NCBI GenBank assembly: GCA_963682175.1 | Contig: OY821784.1 | Span: 22,859,621 to 22,923,620, forward strand | Direction of reading: 5' to 3' | Length of the DNA: 64,000 nt | DNA from: Triglochin maritima | Lineage: Eukaryota > Streptophyta > Magnoliopsida > Alismatales > Juncaginaceae | Part shown: piece by piece, positions 46,301 to 57,807 of the stretch | Position numbering within the stretch: position 1 is the first letter of the stretch | Layout of the letters: each line of letters starts with the position of its first letter | The notes under the pieces: model-generated | Told to the model about the DNA's origin: nothing | What the model saw: the letters and a program-made list of their open reading frames with translations, nothing else | The model's database searches: none | Program-made: the position numbers and the translations under genes

Positions 46301-46804
46301 TCGACTTCAACCTCGCGCCAGCCAAGGATTTACGCAAATTTCGTCGCCAGGGAGATCTCCGACCTCCCCCGACCGACCAACAACAACCCACCAACGTGGG
46401 GAAGCAACACAAACAAGCTAGAAGCCGGCATAACTCGACGAGAGGAACGGCGAAGAACACCGGAGATCCACCCCACGTCCACGCCCGACAGCTCCGGTCA
46501 CGTGCGCCTTCCGCTCACCTCCTCGACTCCACGTTCACCACCACGCGTCGGGGTCTCCTCCACCGCCTCTGGACGTCGGATAGAAGAAGAAGAGTGTGAG
46601 AGAGAGATGGAAAAGGGAAATGGAAGAAGAAGGAAAAAGGAAAGAAGTGTTGGTGGTTTTATCTCCTCAAACCCCCACCCAACCAAACAGTAACCGGCCC
46701 CCTACTCCATCACCCATAACCAGCACACTATTCACCACCACATCCGCATGCTAATCCCTCCACTAAACACGGGATTAGCCCTTAACTGGGGTTAGGGTCT
46801 AACA

Positions 46805-46821
46805 ACCCACCCACCTTAAAA
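46805..46821 (-). promoter_or_regulatory. Tekay-2 polypurine tract
   Basis: Minus strand TTTTAAGGTGGGTGGGT, directly before the 3' LTR start TGTTAGA. Confidence 0.85.
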
Positions 46822-46831
46822 GGATTTCGTC

Positions 46832-48330
46832 CCGAAATCAAAACGAACAACTCACCGAAAAGCTTTGGATACTGCCTTCTGACTTCCTCCTTGATCTCCC
46901 AAGTGACCTCGCGCTCACCGTGATGCTGCCACCGGACCTTCACCATCAGAATGGTCCGTCTCCTGAGCTGGTGATCCATACGATCAACGATCTCGACTGA
47001 TCTCTCCTCGAGTGACAAGTCCTGCTGTGTCTCTGGTACGGCAATCTCAATCACGTGCGCTGGATCTGCAACGTACTTCCTCAGCATCGAAACATGGAAG
47101 ACGTTGTAAAGACCTGAAAACTGCGGTGGCAATGCAATCCTGTATGCAACCTCTCCGACTCTGTCTAGGATCTCAAACGGTCCGACGTACCTCGGACTGA
47201 GCTTCCCCTTCTTCCCAAACCTCATCACTCCCCGAGCTGGGGAGATCTTCAGGAACACATGGTCACCAACCTCAAAGCTCAACGCCCGTCTGCGTCTGTC
47301 AGCATAACTCTTCTGCCGGCTCTGTGCCGTGGCCAATCTCCTCCGGATCACATCCACCTTCTCTGCATACATCTGCACAAGCTCTTGCCCCACCAACTGC
47401 CTCTCGCCCACATAACTCCAGCATACCGGTGATCTGCACGGTCTCCCGTACAAGGCCTCGTACGGTGCCATCCCAATACTCGAATGGTAGCTGTTGTTGT
47501 AGGCAAACTCTATCAGCGGCAGGTGCTCATCCCAGTGTCCCGACCAATCCAGTGTGCATGCTCTCAGCATATCCTCTAAGGTCTGAATCGTCCTCTTTGA
47601 CTGACCATCTGTCTGCAGATGAAACGCTGTATTGAACCTCAGACGCGTCCCCAAAGCCTGCTGCAGACTCCCCCAAAATCTGGAGGTGAACCTGGGATCT
47701 CGATCAGAGAAGATGCTCACTGGTACTCCGTGCAACCTGACTATCTCCTCCACGTACAACTTAGCTAGACCCTCCAAAGGCAACGTGGTCCTGATCGCTA
47801 AGAAGTGCGCCGACTTGGTCAGTCGATCGACTATCACCCAAATCGCGGCGTGAAATCTCCTCGTCTTCGGCAGCCCCGTGACAAAGTCCATCGTCACGTG
47901 CTCCCACTTCCACTCAGGAAGCTCAATACACTGCATCGGTCCCGCTGGCCTCTGATGCTCGATCTTCACCTGCTGACAGACTAAGCATCACTCCACAAAC
48001 TCTGCAATGTCCCTCTTCATGCCCTTCCACCAGAAGTTCCGCTGCAGTTTCTTATACATCTTCGTGCTCCCTGGGTGAATGGTGTATCTAGCTCTGTGTG
48101 CCTCCTCCATAATGTCATCTCTCAACCCATCGAACTTTGGCACCCAGATCCGACTCCTGAACCTCAGACCACCATCAACCCCCACACTGAACTCCGATCC
48201 ATCTCTGGAAGCCAACTGTAGCAGACCCGCTAACTCATCATCCCCCTGCTGAGCCTGAACCAACCGTGAGACAGTCTGCGGCTCCACCCGAAGACCATCA
48301 ATCACTGCTCCCTCTGAACCCTCTGTGAAC
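46832..48330 (-). pseudogene. Tekay-2 integrase with chromodomain
   Basis: Catalytic core complete: MDFVTGLP, SDRDPRF and the glutamate in QTLEDMLR supply the D, D and E residues. The GPY-like part is followed by a chromodomain (VKVRWQHHGEREVTWE, about 46870-46925). The frame continues over the polypurine tract and stops at 46782 inside the LTR. The zinc region is broken by an in-frame TGA between EFVE and CLVCQQVK (about 47985), probably a former CGA, so no full-length enzyme can form. Confidence 0.9.
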
Positions 48331-48379
48331 GGTCTCCACTCTGACAGAGCCTCGAGTAGCCTCCACTCCTGGATGCACA

Positions 48380-49716
48380 GACTCGCAACTGAAACCTCCA
48401 CCTCCCTGCTCAGTGCATCTGCGACCGAATTCACCTTCCCCGGATGATAGGAAATGGTGAAGTCGTAGTCCTTAATGAACTCAAGCCATCTGCGCTGCCT
48501 CATATTCAGCTCCCTCTGAGAGAACAAATACTTCAAGCTCTGATGATCGGTGAAGACCTCGAACTGCTCGCCATAAAGATAATGTCGCCAGGTCTTCAAC
48601 ACGTGAACCACCGCTGGTAACTCCAGATCATGAGTAGGGTAGTTCTTCTCATGTACCTTATCCTGCCTCGAAGCATACGCCACCACCTTCCCGTGCTGCA
48701 TCAGAACACAGCCCAGGCCAACCCCTGACGCATCACTGTAAATCACGTAGGCTCTACTGCCACTCGGTAGCGTCATAATCGGCGCTGTCGTCAGTCTCCT
48801 CTTCAGCTCCTGAAAACTGTCCTCGCACTTCTGAGACCAAACGAACTTGACGCCCTTCTGCGTCAATGCTGTCAACGGCGAAGCGAGTCTGGAGAAGTCC
48901 TGAATGAACCGCCTGTAATACCCTGCCAGTCCTACGAAACTCCTGATCTCCGTCACGCTCGTCGGGGCTCTCCACTGAGTCACTGCCTCGACCTTCGCCG
49001 GATCCACCGAAATCTCATCTGCTGACACAATATGCCCCAGAAATGCCACCTGATCTAACCAAAACTCGCACTTCGTGTACTTGGCATACAACTCCTGATC
49101 TCTCAAGATGCCAAGCACAATCCTCAAGTGCTCCCAGTGCTGCTCCCTGTCAGGCGAGTACACCAAGATGTCATCCACAAACACCACGACAAATCTGTCG
49201 AGGTACGGCTGAAATGTCCTATTCATCAAGTCCATGAACGCTGCAGGTGCATTAGTCAGTCCAAACGGCATCACCAAGAACTCGTAGTGCCCGTATCGTG
49301 TCCTGAAGGCGGTCTTCTGAACATCTGCCCTCCCTGATCCGCAACTGGTGATAACCCGAACGCAGATCAATCTTCAAGATTACTCTCGCTGTCTGCAAGT
49401 GATCAAACAGATCATCAATCCTGGGCAAATGGTACCGGTTCCTGACGGTAACCTTATTCAACATCCTGTAGTCGATGAACATCCGCAACGACCCATCCTT
49501 CTTCTTCACAAACAACACAGGCGCTCCCCATGGCGAGACACTCGGTCGGATAAAACCAGAGTCCATCAACTCCTGCAACTGCTTCTTCAGTTCTGTCAAC
49601 TCAGCAGGTGTCATCCGATACGGTGCCTTAGACTGGGTTGTCGTGTCAGCCGCCAACTCAATGCCGAACTCGATCTCTCGGTGTGGCGGTAAACGAGGAA
49701 TCTCTGCAGGAAACAC
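48380..49716 (-). pseudogene. Tekay-2 reverse transcriptase and RNase H
   Basis: RT fingers [14 protein letters not shown] near 49500 and catalytic FVDD at 49170-49181. RNase H shows VIYSDASG (about 48735), [16 protein letters not shown] and VADALS near 48415. One inserted base near 49330 (after the RIREG motif) shifts the frame, so the upstream part (to 49716) and the rest (47988-49370) are in different frames. Confidence 0.92.
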
Positions 49717-49728
49717 ATCTGGAAACTC

Positions 49729-50349
49729 CTATACGACCTCTATATCCTCCAACCTCCTCGTCTCAGGATCAGGAACAACCAAAGTCGCCACGAACGCTCT
49801 GCAACCCTGATGCAGCCTCTGTGCCTTAACCGCAGACACAATCAGACGGCCTCCTCTGCTCCTCGTCCCTCTGATCAACACATCAGGCGCGTCCTGCCTC
49901 GGAATAAGGATCTTCTTCTCACGGCAGAAGACTCGCACATCGTACTGTGATAGCCAGTCCATCCCCAGTATGACGTCGAAGTCCTCCATCGGTAGTAAGA
50001 CAAAATCTGCCGGAAAATCATGGCCTCCCGAAACAACTGTGGTGCCAGGGAGAAAGCTCCCCACAGTGCCCACCTCACCCATGGGTGTGCTGACTTCCAA
50101 CAAATCAGTCAGCAACTCAGGGGTCTGATCCAACTCGCCAGCAAACTACTCCGAAATGAAGGAGTGCGTGGCGCCGCAGTCAAACAAAACACGAGCAACC
50201 AAACCTGAAATAACAAGGGTACCTTCCACAACAGTGTTGGACTCCTTCGCCTCCTCAGCCCGGACGGTGAAGACTCGGCCTGCTCTCCTGGTCTGGCTCT
50301 GCGGAATGACGGGCCTGCTGCCTCCGCTCCTCCTTGAGACCGGTGGTCC
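49729..50349 (-). pseudogene. Tekay-2 aspartic protease
   Basis: Active-site motif LFDCGATHSFISE near 50150-50190, then a TAG codon at about 50143, and VILGMDWL near 49955. A further TAG near 49729 separates it from RT. Confidence 0.85.
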
Positions 50350-51247
50350 TGGCCTCCTGCTCGTCTCGCCCTGCCTGCTAGGGCAATCTCGGATATAATG
50401 GCCCATCTGACCGCATCCTAAGCATGCACCTGTACGTCGGTGGCACTCCTGACCCGTATGAGATCGCCCGCAAGTACCACACGCTCGAGACTGGTGTGAT
50501 CCTCCTCCATCGAGCCGGGGCCTCTTGCCCGGGTTCCCAGTGGAACAACCGACTGCACGTCCTACCGTGCTCACTGGCGGCTTCCGCGCCTCCTGGTAAT
50601 TCTCCTGGTAGTCCTGATCGATGAGCGTCGCATACTTCACCGCATCCGCCAGGGTCTGCGGCATGCTGGTAATCACACGCGACCTAAGATGCTTCCTCAG
50701 CCCCTTGATGAACTTCCGTGCACGCTGCTCCGGCGTCATGTAGGTCTTTGAATAATAACGCTTAAGGGTGTTAAACTTGCTGATGTAACTAGCCAAGGAC
50801 ATCTCCTTTTGCTCGAGGGCCAAAAACTCCTCCTTCTTCCTGTCTCTGACATGCTGCGGGAAGAACTGCTGGTTGAACTCCTCAAGAAATTCCTCCTAGC
50901 TCACATCAACTCGACCAGCAAACACCACCGCAGATGTGGTCCTCCACCAGTTTGCTGCCTCTCCATCCAGCACATATGTGGCCAGACTCACCATCCGCTC
51001 CGATACACAACCGATCACCTGGAAAATCCGCTGGATCTTAAAGACCCAGTCCTCTGCAGCCTCAAGATCACTCCTGGCATCAAAACTAGGCGGGTGCTGC
51101 CTCATGAAGCGATCATGCTCCGCACCTGTCCCTGTCTTCTCTGCCCTCGCTGCCTGACGCTCAAGGAACTCGCTCAACCTATCCCAGGTAGCGCCCTCAG
51201 TGGCATCACTGGCAACGCGCTCACTCGCGACGTTCCTCACACGTCTC
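50350..51247 (-). pseudogene. Tekay-2 Gag, main part
   Basis: Capsid motifs (ANWWRTTSAVVF, SMPQTLADAVKYATL) and a CX2CX4HX4C knuckle (CLGCGQMGHYIRDC, about 50390-50430). A TAG near 50897 splits it. The first codons (MPPR) lie at 52466-52476, on the far side of the CACTA element; reading across the insertion restores frame with this part. Confidence 0.87.
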
Positions 51248-51258
51248 CACTACTACAG

Positions 51259-51536
51259 AAAATGTCATATACGTCGGATGTTAAGGCCTATACTCGTCGG
51301 ATATCAGCACCCTCACATCCGACGTGTATTCGCACGACGTCTATTCTTAGACGTCGGACGTATAGACATCCGACGTCTATTGTCCATGGAATAGACGTCG
51401 GATATTCAAGACATCCGACGTCTATTGTCCAGTCCAAGGAATAGACGTCGGATATTCAAGATATCCGACGTCTATTGTCCAGTCCAAGGAATAGATGTCG
51501 GATGTTCAAGACATCCGACGTCTATTCCTAAACATT
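51259..51536. repeat. CACTA subterminal repeats, left
   Basis: About a dozen copies of GACGTCGGAT/ATCCGACGTC. Three larger tandem units of about 55 bp (from about 51388) are each an inverted repeat, starting ATAGACGTCGGAT and ending ATCCGACGTCTATT. Confidence 0.92.
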
Positions 51537-51602
51537 GACAAAAAAATTAAATAGCATCCTGCACAAACACAAACATACAAGCATATATAGACAATCATTC
51601 AT

Positions 51603-51900
51603 TCATTCATTACAAAGAAATGTACAACACAAGTCTCCAGTTGCCACGTCGAGAATTTCCTCCATGTATCTCATCACGTAGTGTGGGCTGAAAGGAAAGG
51701 AAAAGGAAAAGGAAAAAGTTGTTAGTTAGTGTATTAATTAGGATTTTAGCTAGGTAAGGAGGAGACACCTTGAGGAGTTTGTTGACAATTTTGCAGACCA
51801 AGGTCTTGGGGAAACCAAGCGGACGCATGGCGTCGACGACGACGTTAATCCTCTTTAAATCTACCTGCAGATGATTGACGCCGCCGTCGACGCCATACAA
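51603..51900 (-). pseudogene. Captured host gene fragment in CACTA, possibly WIYLD-like
   Basis: On the minus strand an open segment (51769-51900) contains DAMRPLGFPKTLVCKIVNKL, which resembles the helical WIYLD domain of plant SUVR-type methyltransferases and related small proteins. It ends AAG/GTGTCT, a possible donor. A pyrimidine-rich run and CAG acceptor (51688-51690) start a second open segment. This suggests a captured exon-intron-exon fragment. The resemblance is from memory and short, so the identity is tentative. Confidence 0.4.
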
Positions 51901-52268
51901 TTACTTGTACATCATTGTTCGGCCATATCGATGTAAATAAAATGCTAAGCAGACCATATCGCCTTCACATACGCTGTGTGAATGTTTTTATATATCTAAT
52001 TATTCAAACATAATTAGAAAAGTGAACACATCATTGTTAGAGGAAATAAACTACAATTGAACAAAAATAAAGCTTTACTTACATGGAATCTGATGTCCCC
52101 ATAGTGGAACTGTAGTGGCGGAGGAGATCGCGGGATGGATCGGAGAAATAATACGGGATGGATCGGAGGAATCAGACGGGATGGATCAAGGAATCGGATC
52201 GCGGCGGCTAAGGTTTCGTATTTTCTGTCTGGAAAGAGTGAAAGAAAACGCAACTGTCTGATTTCTTT

Positions 52269-52455
52269 TAAAGACATATAGACGTCGGATATTGCATATC
52301 TCCGACGTCTATTCCCCGACGTCTATTGAATATAGACGTCGTATTATAACAGACGACGTCTATTCCCCGACGTCTATTGGGTATAGACATCTATTGAGTT
52401 AGACGTCGGCCTTTCTAACAGCCGACGTCTATTAGGCGACGAGTATTCCCAATTC
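52269..52455. repeat. CACTA subterminal repeats, right
   Basis: About seven copies of TAGACGTCG/CGACGTCTA, mirror of the left array. Confidence 0.9.
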
Positions 52456-52476
52456 TGCAGTAGTGCTCGGAGGCAT

Positions 52477-52601
52477 CTGGCACAAGAAACAGTCAAAATC
52501 AGTCATGAATGCATACTAAATGTAAAGTGCAACCTACACAACTACACTGGGGTGATTTCTTTGGGAGCCAAACATAGGGACCGACCGCTCTGATACCAAG
52601 T
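52477..52601 (-). promoter_or_regulatory. Tekay-2 leader and initiator tRNA-Met primer site
   Basis: Short leader upstream of gag. The primer site TGGTATCAGAGC (minus strand) is at 52587-52598, 3 bp from the LTR start at 52602. Confidence 0.9.
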
Positions 52602-53156
52602 TGTAACATCCCGAAACAGCGGAAAATTTAAAAATTTAAACAATCAAGACATCACTCAGATCAAATCATCAACGGGAATGTTACTCGAATAAATCAACAG
52701 TCGGTGCACCAATAATACAACAGAGTTTGTCAAAAGACGTGATTACAACAATACAAGAAATGACAAATAAAGTAATCACGACGACCTCAAAGAGTCCGAT
52801 GAGGATCCTGGCCCCAAAATGTGTGCGTCCGCTGTCACCACCTGGCAGAACCTATTGCGGTCCTGAAACATCAATCAAACAACGATGCCTGAGTTTCTCA
52901 TTAGGAAACCCCGTATGCCAAGCACACCTAAATGCATGCAATAGTACGGTAAAAGAACCTATCATACTAATAGCATGTCATGTCACATCTGCAATGCATC
53001 AAATCCCTCAACAGGGTAAACGGGACCTCAGTCCAACAACAACGACCCTCAACAGGGTGCACAAGGACATCAGTCCAGCAACAACAACAACAACAGGTCT
53101 CTCTCGGAAACCTACCGTAGGCACATACGGTCTTACGGACAGTACGCGACGCGTCC
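52602..53156 (-). repeat. Tekay-2 5' LTR, first part
   Basis: Matches 44640-45193 of the 3' LTR. It ends with CGTCC, which recurs at 62046-62050 beyond the inserted composite. Confidence 0.95.
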
Positions 53157-54367
53157 TGATGCATTGCATACATTGCATCATATGTCTTTCATTTAGATTA
53201 CTTTTACATCAATAAATGCTACTAAGGTATGTGTTTAGTCTTATTTACAGAATACAAGGACCTGAATGCAATTTACCCACATCCCGAGCATAAACGCATG
53301 CAAAAGACTCATTTCTATCATAAAGACCAAGTTCAAGATTATCGGGTTACGAATGGAAATGTATCCAAGCATAAAAGCATTGAAGACCTAATTACGAAAA
53401 GAACAAGGACTTAAGCACAAAAGTAGCCGGGGACTTAATTGCAAAAAGTCAAGGACCTAATTGCAAATCACGAGTAGCTTTTATTATTATGGAGAAAATC
53501 TAAAGAAAAATCAATGTGGATCTTCAAATATATAAAGGAATTAATCCGGAGCTCAAAAGAATGGAAAGAATCAATCCAGACGCGCAAAGGAGGATCAAAT
53601 CATACCATAAACGCGTGACAAAAATCTTGATTAAATTCGACCAACGTGTGAGGCGAATCCGCCGCACAATACACATGATGTGCGGCGATTCCGCCGCCCA
53701 TTGGTCGATCTGTGTGTCCCAGTTTCGTCCAGTCGTGTATGGACACGTGTACTATCCAATTCTATACCTAAGTCCCTTGTAGCAACTATAAATAGACCCG
53801 AGAACGATGTAAATAGGGTCCTTGGTTGTTGTTCTTATTTGTGTACCTTAGTTTTATTAATAAATTTCTGTTCTTTTAATTCTTGTTTTAGTTTTCTTTT
53901 AAATGTCTCAAGGACCCCTTCTTCTTCCTCCCTCCATGAGTTTCTAACTCTCTCCAAAGGGTGGAGGTGATGGAATTAGGGTTAGAGAATGATGAATGCA
54001 TGTTATTATTTTAAGTTCATGATTAGTGTATTTTGATTACTTGAGTTTATGTTAAGTCATTTATCATGTAATGCTTCATAACTAACATGATTTACAATAA
54101 GTTTCAGCAATTCTCTACTCTAAACCTAAGTCTAAACCTCCACCCCACGGATTTCTCTCTTTGTTCTTGTTTTAATTTTAATTGCTTTTGTTTCGTACTT
54201 TAGTTAATTAAACCAAAAACCCCAAAACCCAAATTAATTCTTCTCTCCTTCTTCCTCTTAATCGAAAATAACATTAACAACGAAATCTCTCCCTCCTTGT
54301 GTTCGACCCGTACTTGCCACCGCTTCATCGCGGCCGTGCACTTGCGGTATAAATTTAATTCTCATCA
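53157..54367 (+). repeat. RE10 forward 5' LTR (1211 bp)
   Basis: TGATGCATTGC to CTCATCA. U3 holds two motifs of the GCGGCG/CGCCGC type (about 53650-53702), a TATA box at about 53785-53795 and the U5 block CCGCTTCATCGCGGCCGTGC. Its U3 differs clearly from the reverse LTR at 56947-57807. Confidence 0.93.
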
Positions 54368-54373
54368 AGTTTT

Positions 54374-54391
54374 TGGCGTCGTTGCCGGGGA
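54374..54391 (+). promoter_or_regulatory. RE10 forward primer site, tRNA-Asp
   Basis: TGGCGTCGTTGCCGGGGA, one C-to-T change from the reverse-arm copy (61717-61734). Confidence 0.88.
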
Positions 54392-55653
54392 GGCGACGCA
54401 GATTTTGTTTATTTTTGTGTTTTCGATTTTATTCTGTTTATCTTGTACGCGATCTAAGTATTTGGATTTGTGTTTCAGGAGACAACAGAGTGCGCGGCGA
54501 AATCCGAGCACATTTGGAGCTAAACGAGCGGCGAAATCGCCGCACCTATTGAGCAATTTGCGGCGAATCCGCCGCACACCTGAAGCTTCTGGGCTTCAAC
54601 TTCTTCTGGGACGCGACTCATCTCTGGGTGGACGCGTAGAGCTACTGAAATTTCGAGAGCGGGCGGCGAACCCGACTGAGCATTTCATAGGTAACCTTTG
54701 TTGCCTCTTTTCCTCGTAATTTCTATTTTCAAAAAAAAAATCCTTTTATTAGAATTGCACGTGTTAGGGCAAAAATTCCATAATTGGCAATAATTCAACT
54801 CTGACCTAAAATTGGCAAAATTAGAAAGGCCTTAGTGCATGCATCATCTAGTGTTTTGTATGCATTATTCTTGCTAAATTTTTGCAAATCAATTTCTGTT
54901 GAAGAGTGCTGGAGGCAAGGTACGTATCGCGGTTTTTATTGAATGCATTTAAGCATATAATCTAGTTTGCATACAACCTTGAAATTGCCCCCCTCTAAAG
55001 ACCATTGTTTGACTATCTCTGCTAGATTTAGGTTAAACTATCTTAAGGGCAACTCCGTAGGCAAAGATACGGTGGGGATTTCATCACCCTTCCGTGGCCC
55101 ACAAATCACAATCCTAAAGTGTCACCTAAGCCTTAAATTAAAATCAATTAGACATTGACCCTTAAGGACTCGGACTCAATTAAGGAGAAGAATTGGTTTG
55201 ACGTGCTATGACCTGAAGCCGATCGAATTTAATTTGGTGTCTAGAAAGTGTTTTTGTGTTGACGAAAGTCTTCCAAGCGAAGTGGTTGTCTAATTGGCAC
55301 CGACTCTGTCGGAAGCGCCCCCACTAGCTATACACGGCCTGGCCAAGTTGGTTTGATTAGTGAGGGAGGTGAATCAAGCAAATCAATTCGACTCAACCAG
55401 TTAGGAGTCGTCTAGATATAAGTGACACTAGGTCTAGGATTGTTTGAACCGTGCTTGTTTGGGAAACCTCTGACCGACCCTCTTTTCTATCTTTAGAGTT
55501 AGGTTTCCCTTCTCTTCTGAGTCATCTTCTTCTCACCTACTTATACGTTCTAGTCTCCTCCCCTTTACATTCTCTATTAGCATTTTAGGGTCGAGTCGAG
55601 AACTTGTGCTTGCTTAGCCTCCTAAGGGTAAGAGTACTTGACTCAAGAGTGTT
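54392..55653 (+). other. RE10 forward leader
   Basis: Motif pair GCGGCGAAATCGCCGC and GCGGCGAATCCGCCGC at about 54528-54578, and the conserved GGTGGGGATTTCATCACCC block at about 55070-55088. A 140-codon open frame at 54297-54719 starts in the LTR, crosses the primer site and has no recognised domain. Confidence 0.75.
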
Positions 55654-56967
55654 TTGATGGATGGTTACATGAGCAACCATCCATATCATTGTTGGGACCA
55701 GGACAATGCTTCCTGGTATTCTAAAGCCATGCAGGCTAGGGTGGCTCAGACTAACACCCCATATGATTGGGACAATCCTAATTGTATGACTGAGCAATCT
55801 TCATATTGGGGTAACATGAGAGAGGCACCGACTGCTAGACCACAATCTAGTTATGTTGGATCATATGCTGGTCAACGAACTGACACATTACAACAAACTT
55901 TTGCCTCCTTCATGCGTTGGGCTGACAACATGAGTGCACTGGTGGCTCCAGTAGTCGTACCGTGCGACTGTTGCGGGTTGAGTGGTCATGTTAGCAGGGA
56001 ATGTCTTTATGTTCCCCCAGAGCCTGAATATGAGCATACCTTTTCCCAGAATGCTCGATATGACCGTTACACTTCCGCATATAACCCAAGAGTGATGGAT
56101 TCGTGGGGAAACAATTCATATCCAAATTCTTATACGTCATTTTCGCCCCAATATCCTTCTTCCGAATACCCAGAACTCTACCAACAACCCACTTCAAATC
56201 ATTGGACTTATCCTCAGTCTACCAACAGCCAACCTAAAAATGTCCCGAATTCTGACTCGAACATCATAGCTGACCACATACCTGATACCTTGGAACAAGC
56301 TTTCCATACGTTCATGACAACTACTCAACAGTCCGTAGACAATATGGTATTACAATTGAGTCAAATGTCGCAGCAATTAAGTGAGGAAAGTAACTTTTCG
56401 TGTCAACATGAGGATTCGATTTATATGGACCAATTTCATTATGAGTCGGCACAAGATTGTGCCCTATCTTCTTGTCCCGTGGTCTTTGAGCCACATGATC
56501 TTCATGTTGCATCTCTTAAGGATTCACCTCTGGTGGAGCAAGATCTCCCTAGTACCCTCAATTTCAAACAACCTGATGAGAGTGTGCCTCTCACCATTGT
56601 TCCTGATCATCTTGGAAATGATGGAACATCAAACAACTACATAGCTAATGAGGGTATTAGAAGTTCCTTAGAAGATACCTTGGGTATGAGACCCACTTTT
56701 TGTTCGCCTGGTGAGTCGGACTTGCCTGACAAGGCTCTTGACCTCGCTCCGACACACCAGCCAGTTGGTTGGAGAGTTTGGATTGATGATCATAACTTCA
56801 ACACCGCAACGGGAGAAACTCCTCTTCCGTTGCCCCTTAATTCCCAAACTCTCGAGAGATTCAAGCTCTTTCAGTTTGATCCGTTGAATGAGACGTCTTT
56901 GCGTCCAATTCATGAACCTCTCATTTCATCTAGCGTTTTTTGTGAACTAATCATGAACTTAAAATAA
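55654..56967 (+). CDS. Mini-Gag, forward arm, 3' end replaced
   Basis: 437 codons from MMDGYMSNHP. CX2CX4HX4C knuckle at C104, C107, H112, C117, then a glutamine/serine-rich tail. Nearly identical to the reverse-arm copy (about two residue differences in 430). The shared sequence ends at 56946; the last six codons come from reverse LTR sequence, so the conserved GVMFPFQVH end is lost. Confidence 0.85.
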   Translation: MMDGYMSNHPYHCWDQDNASWYSKAMQARVAQTNTPYDWDNPNCMTEQSSYWGNMREAPTARPQSSYVGSYAGQRTDTLQQTFASFMRWADNMSALVAPVVVPCDCCGLSGHVSRECLYVPPEPEYEHTFSQNARYDRYTSAYNPRVMDSWGNNSYPNSYTSFSPQYPSSEYPELYQQPTSNHWTYPQSTNSQPKNVPNSDSNIIADHIPDTLEQAFHTFMTTTQQSVDNMVLQLSQMSQQLSEESNFSCQHEDSIYMDQFHYESAQDCALSSCPVVFEPHDLHVASLKDSPLVEQDLPSTLNFKQPDESVPLTIVPDHLGNDGTSNNYIANEGIRSSLEDTLGMRPTFCSPGESDLPDKALDLAPTHQPVGWRVWIDDHNFNTATGETPLPLPLNSQTLERFKLFQFDPLNETSLRPIHEPLISSSVFCELIMNLK

Positions 56968-57807
56968 TAACATGCAATTCATCTTCTCTAACCCTAATTC
57001 CATCACCTCCACCCTTTGGAAAGAGTTAGAAACTCATGGAGGGAGGAAGAAGAAGGGATCCTAGAGAAACTAAGAAAAGAAAATTAAAAACATAAAATAA
57101 AAGAAACAGAATTTTATTGCTAAATTATGGAACAAAAGGAAGAACTCCTCACAACATCGTTCTCGGGGCTATTTATAGCCGATACAAGGGACCTAAGCAT
57201 GAAATAAGAAAGTACACGCGTCAACACGCAACCGGTAAAATTTTTAGAGCATTAATCTAATTTGGTGCGGCGGATTCGCCGCACTTTGCTCTTGAGGTGC
57301 GGCGGAATCGCCACCTTTTTGGCTCAAAATCGACCTGGATTTTTCCTGTGTGTTTATGGTATGATTTCAATGTTATTTGCGCGTCTGGATTGATTCTTGC
57401 ATATCTTTGGAGATCCGAATTAATTTCTTCATATATTTGGAGATCCACATTGATTTTTCTTTATATTTTCTCCATAATAATAAAAGCTACTCGTGATTTG
57501 CAATTAGGTCCTTGACTTTTTGCAATTAAGTCTCTGGCTACTTTTGTGCTTAAGTCCTTGTTCTTTTCGTAATTAGGTCTTGAATGCTTTTATGCTTGGA
57601 TACATTTCCATTTGAAACCCGATAAACTTGAACTTGGTCTTTATGATAGAAACGAGTCTTTTGTATGCGTTTATGCTCGGGATGTGGGTAAATTGCATTC
57701 AGGTCCCTGTATTCTGTAAATAAGACTAAACACATACCTTAGTAGCATTTATTGATGTAAAAGTAATCTAAATGAAAGACATATGATGCAATGTATGCAA
57801 TGCATCA
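56947..57807 (-). repeat. RE10 reverse 3' LTR, truncated
   Basis: Covers the outer part of the LTR (equivalent to 53157-54026) in reverse and ends TGCATCA before the polypurine tract. It differs from the forward LTR by many substitutions in central U3, but keeps two perfect GTGCGGCG/CGCCGCAC-type motifs (about 57262-57316) and a TATA box (about 57170). Confidence 0.9.

Larger units (their letters stand above)
44640..46804 (-). repeat. Tekay-2 3' LTR (2165 bp)
   Basis: Near-identical to the split 5' LTR. GC-rich compared with the OTA LTRs. It contains a GGCACAAC-type minisatellite (about 45335-45520) and a GGTCGACCG array (45811-46300). Confidence 0.95.
51248..52465. mobile_element. Non-autonomous CACTA transposon (1218 bp)
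   Basis: Terminal inverted repeats CACTACTACAGAA and TTCTGCAGTAGTG (one mismatch) and a 3-bp target duplication CTC (51245-51247, 52466-52468), all typical of CACTA (En/Spm) elements. Subterminal arrays of GACGTCGGAT in both orientations are the kind of site bound by CACTA transposase or its partner. It encodes no transposase, so it would move only with an autonomous relative. Confidence 0.96.

Noticed and set aside
45032..46693. Overlapping GC-rich open frames in the Tekay-2 LTR (repeated at 62038-63640)
   Set aside because: They lie in LTR sequence, are built of minisatellite and palindrome repeats, and have no recognisable domain.
54297..54719. 140-codon open frame spanning LTR, primer site and leader, present in both arms of RE10
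   Set aside because: Its duplication only reflects the inverted arms; it crosses the primer site and has no known domain or homologous frame in other elements.
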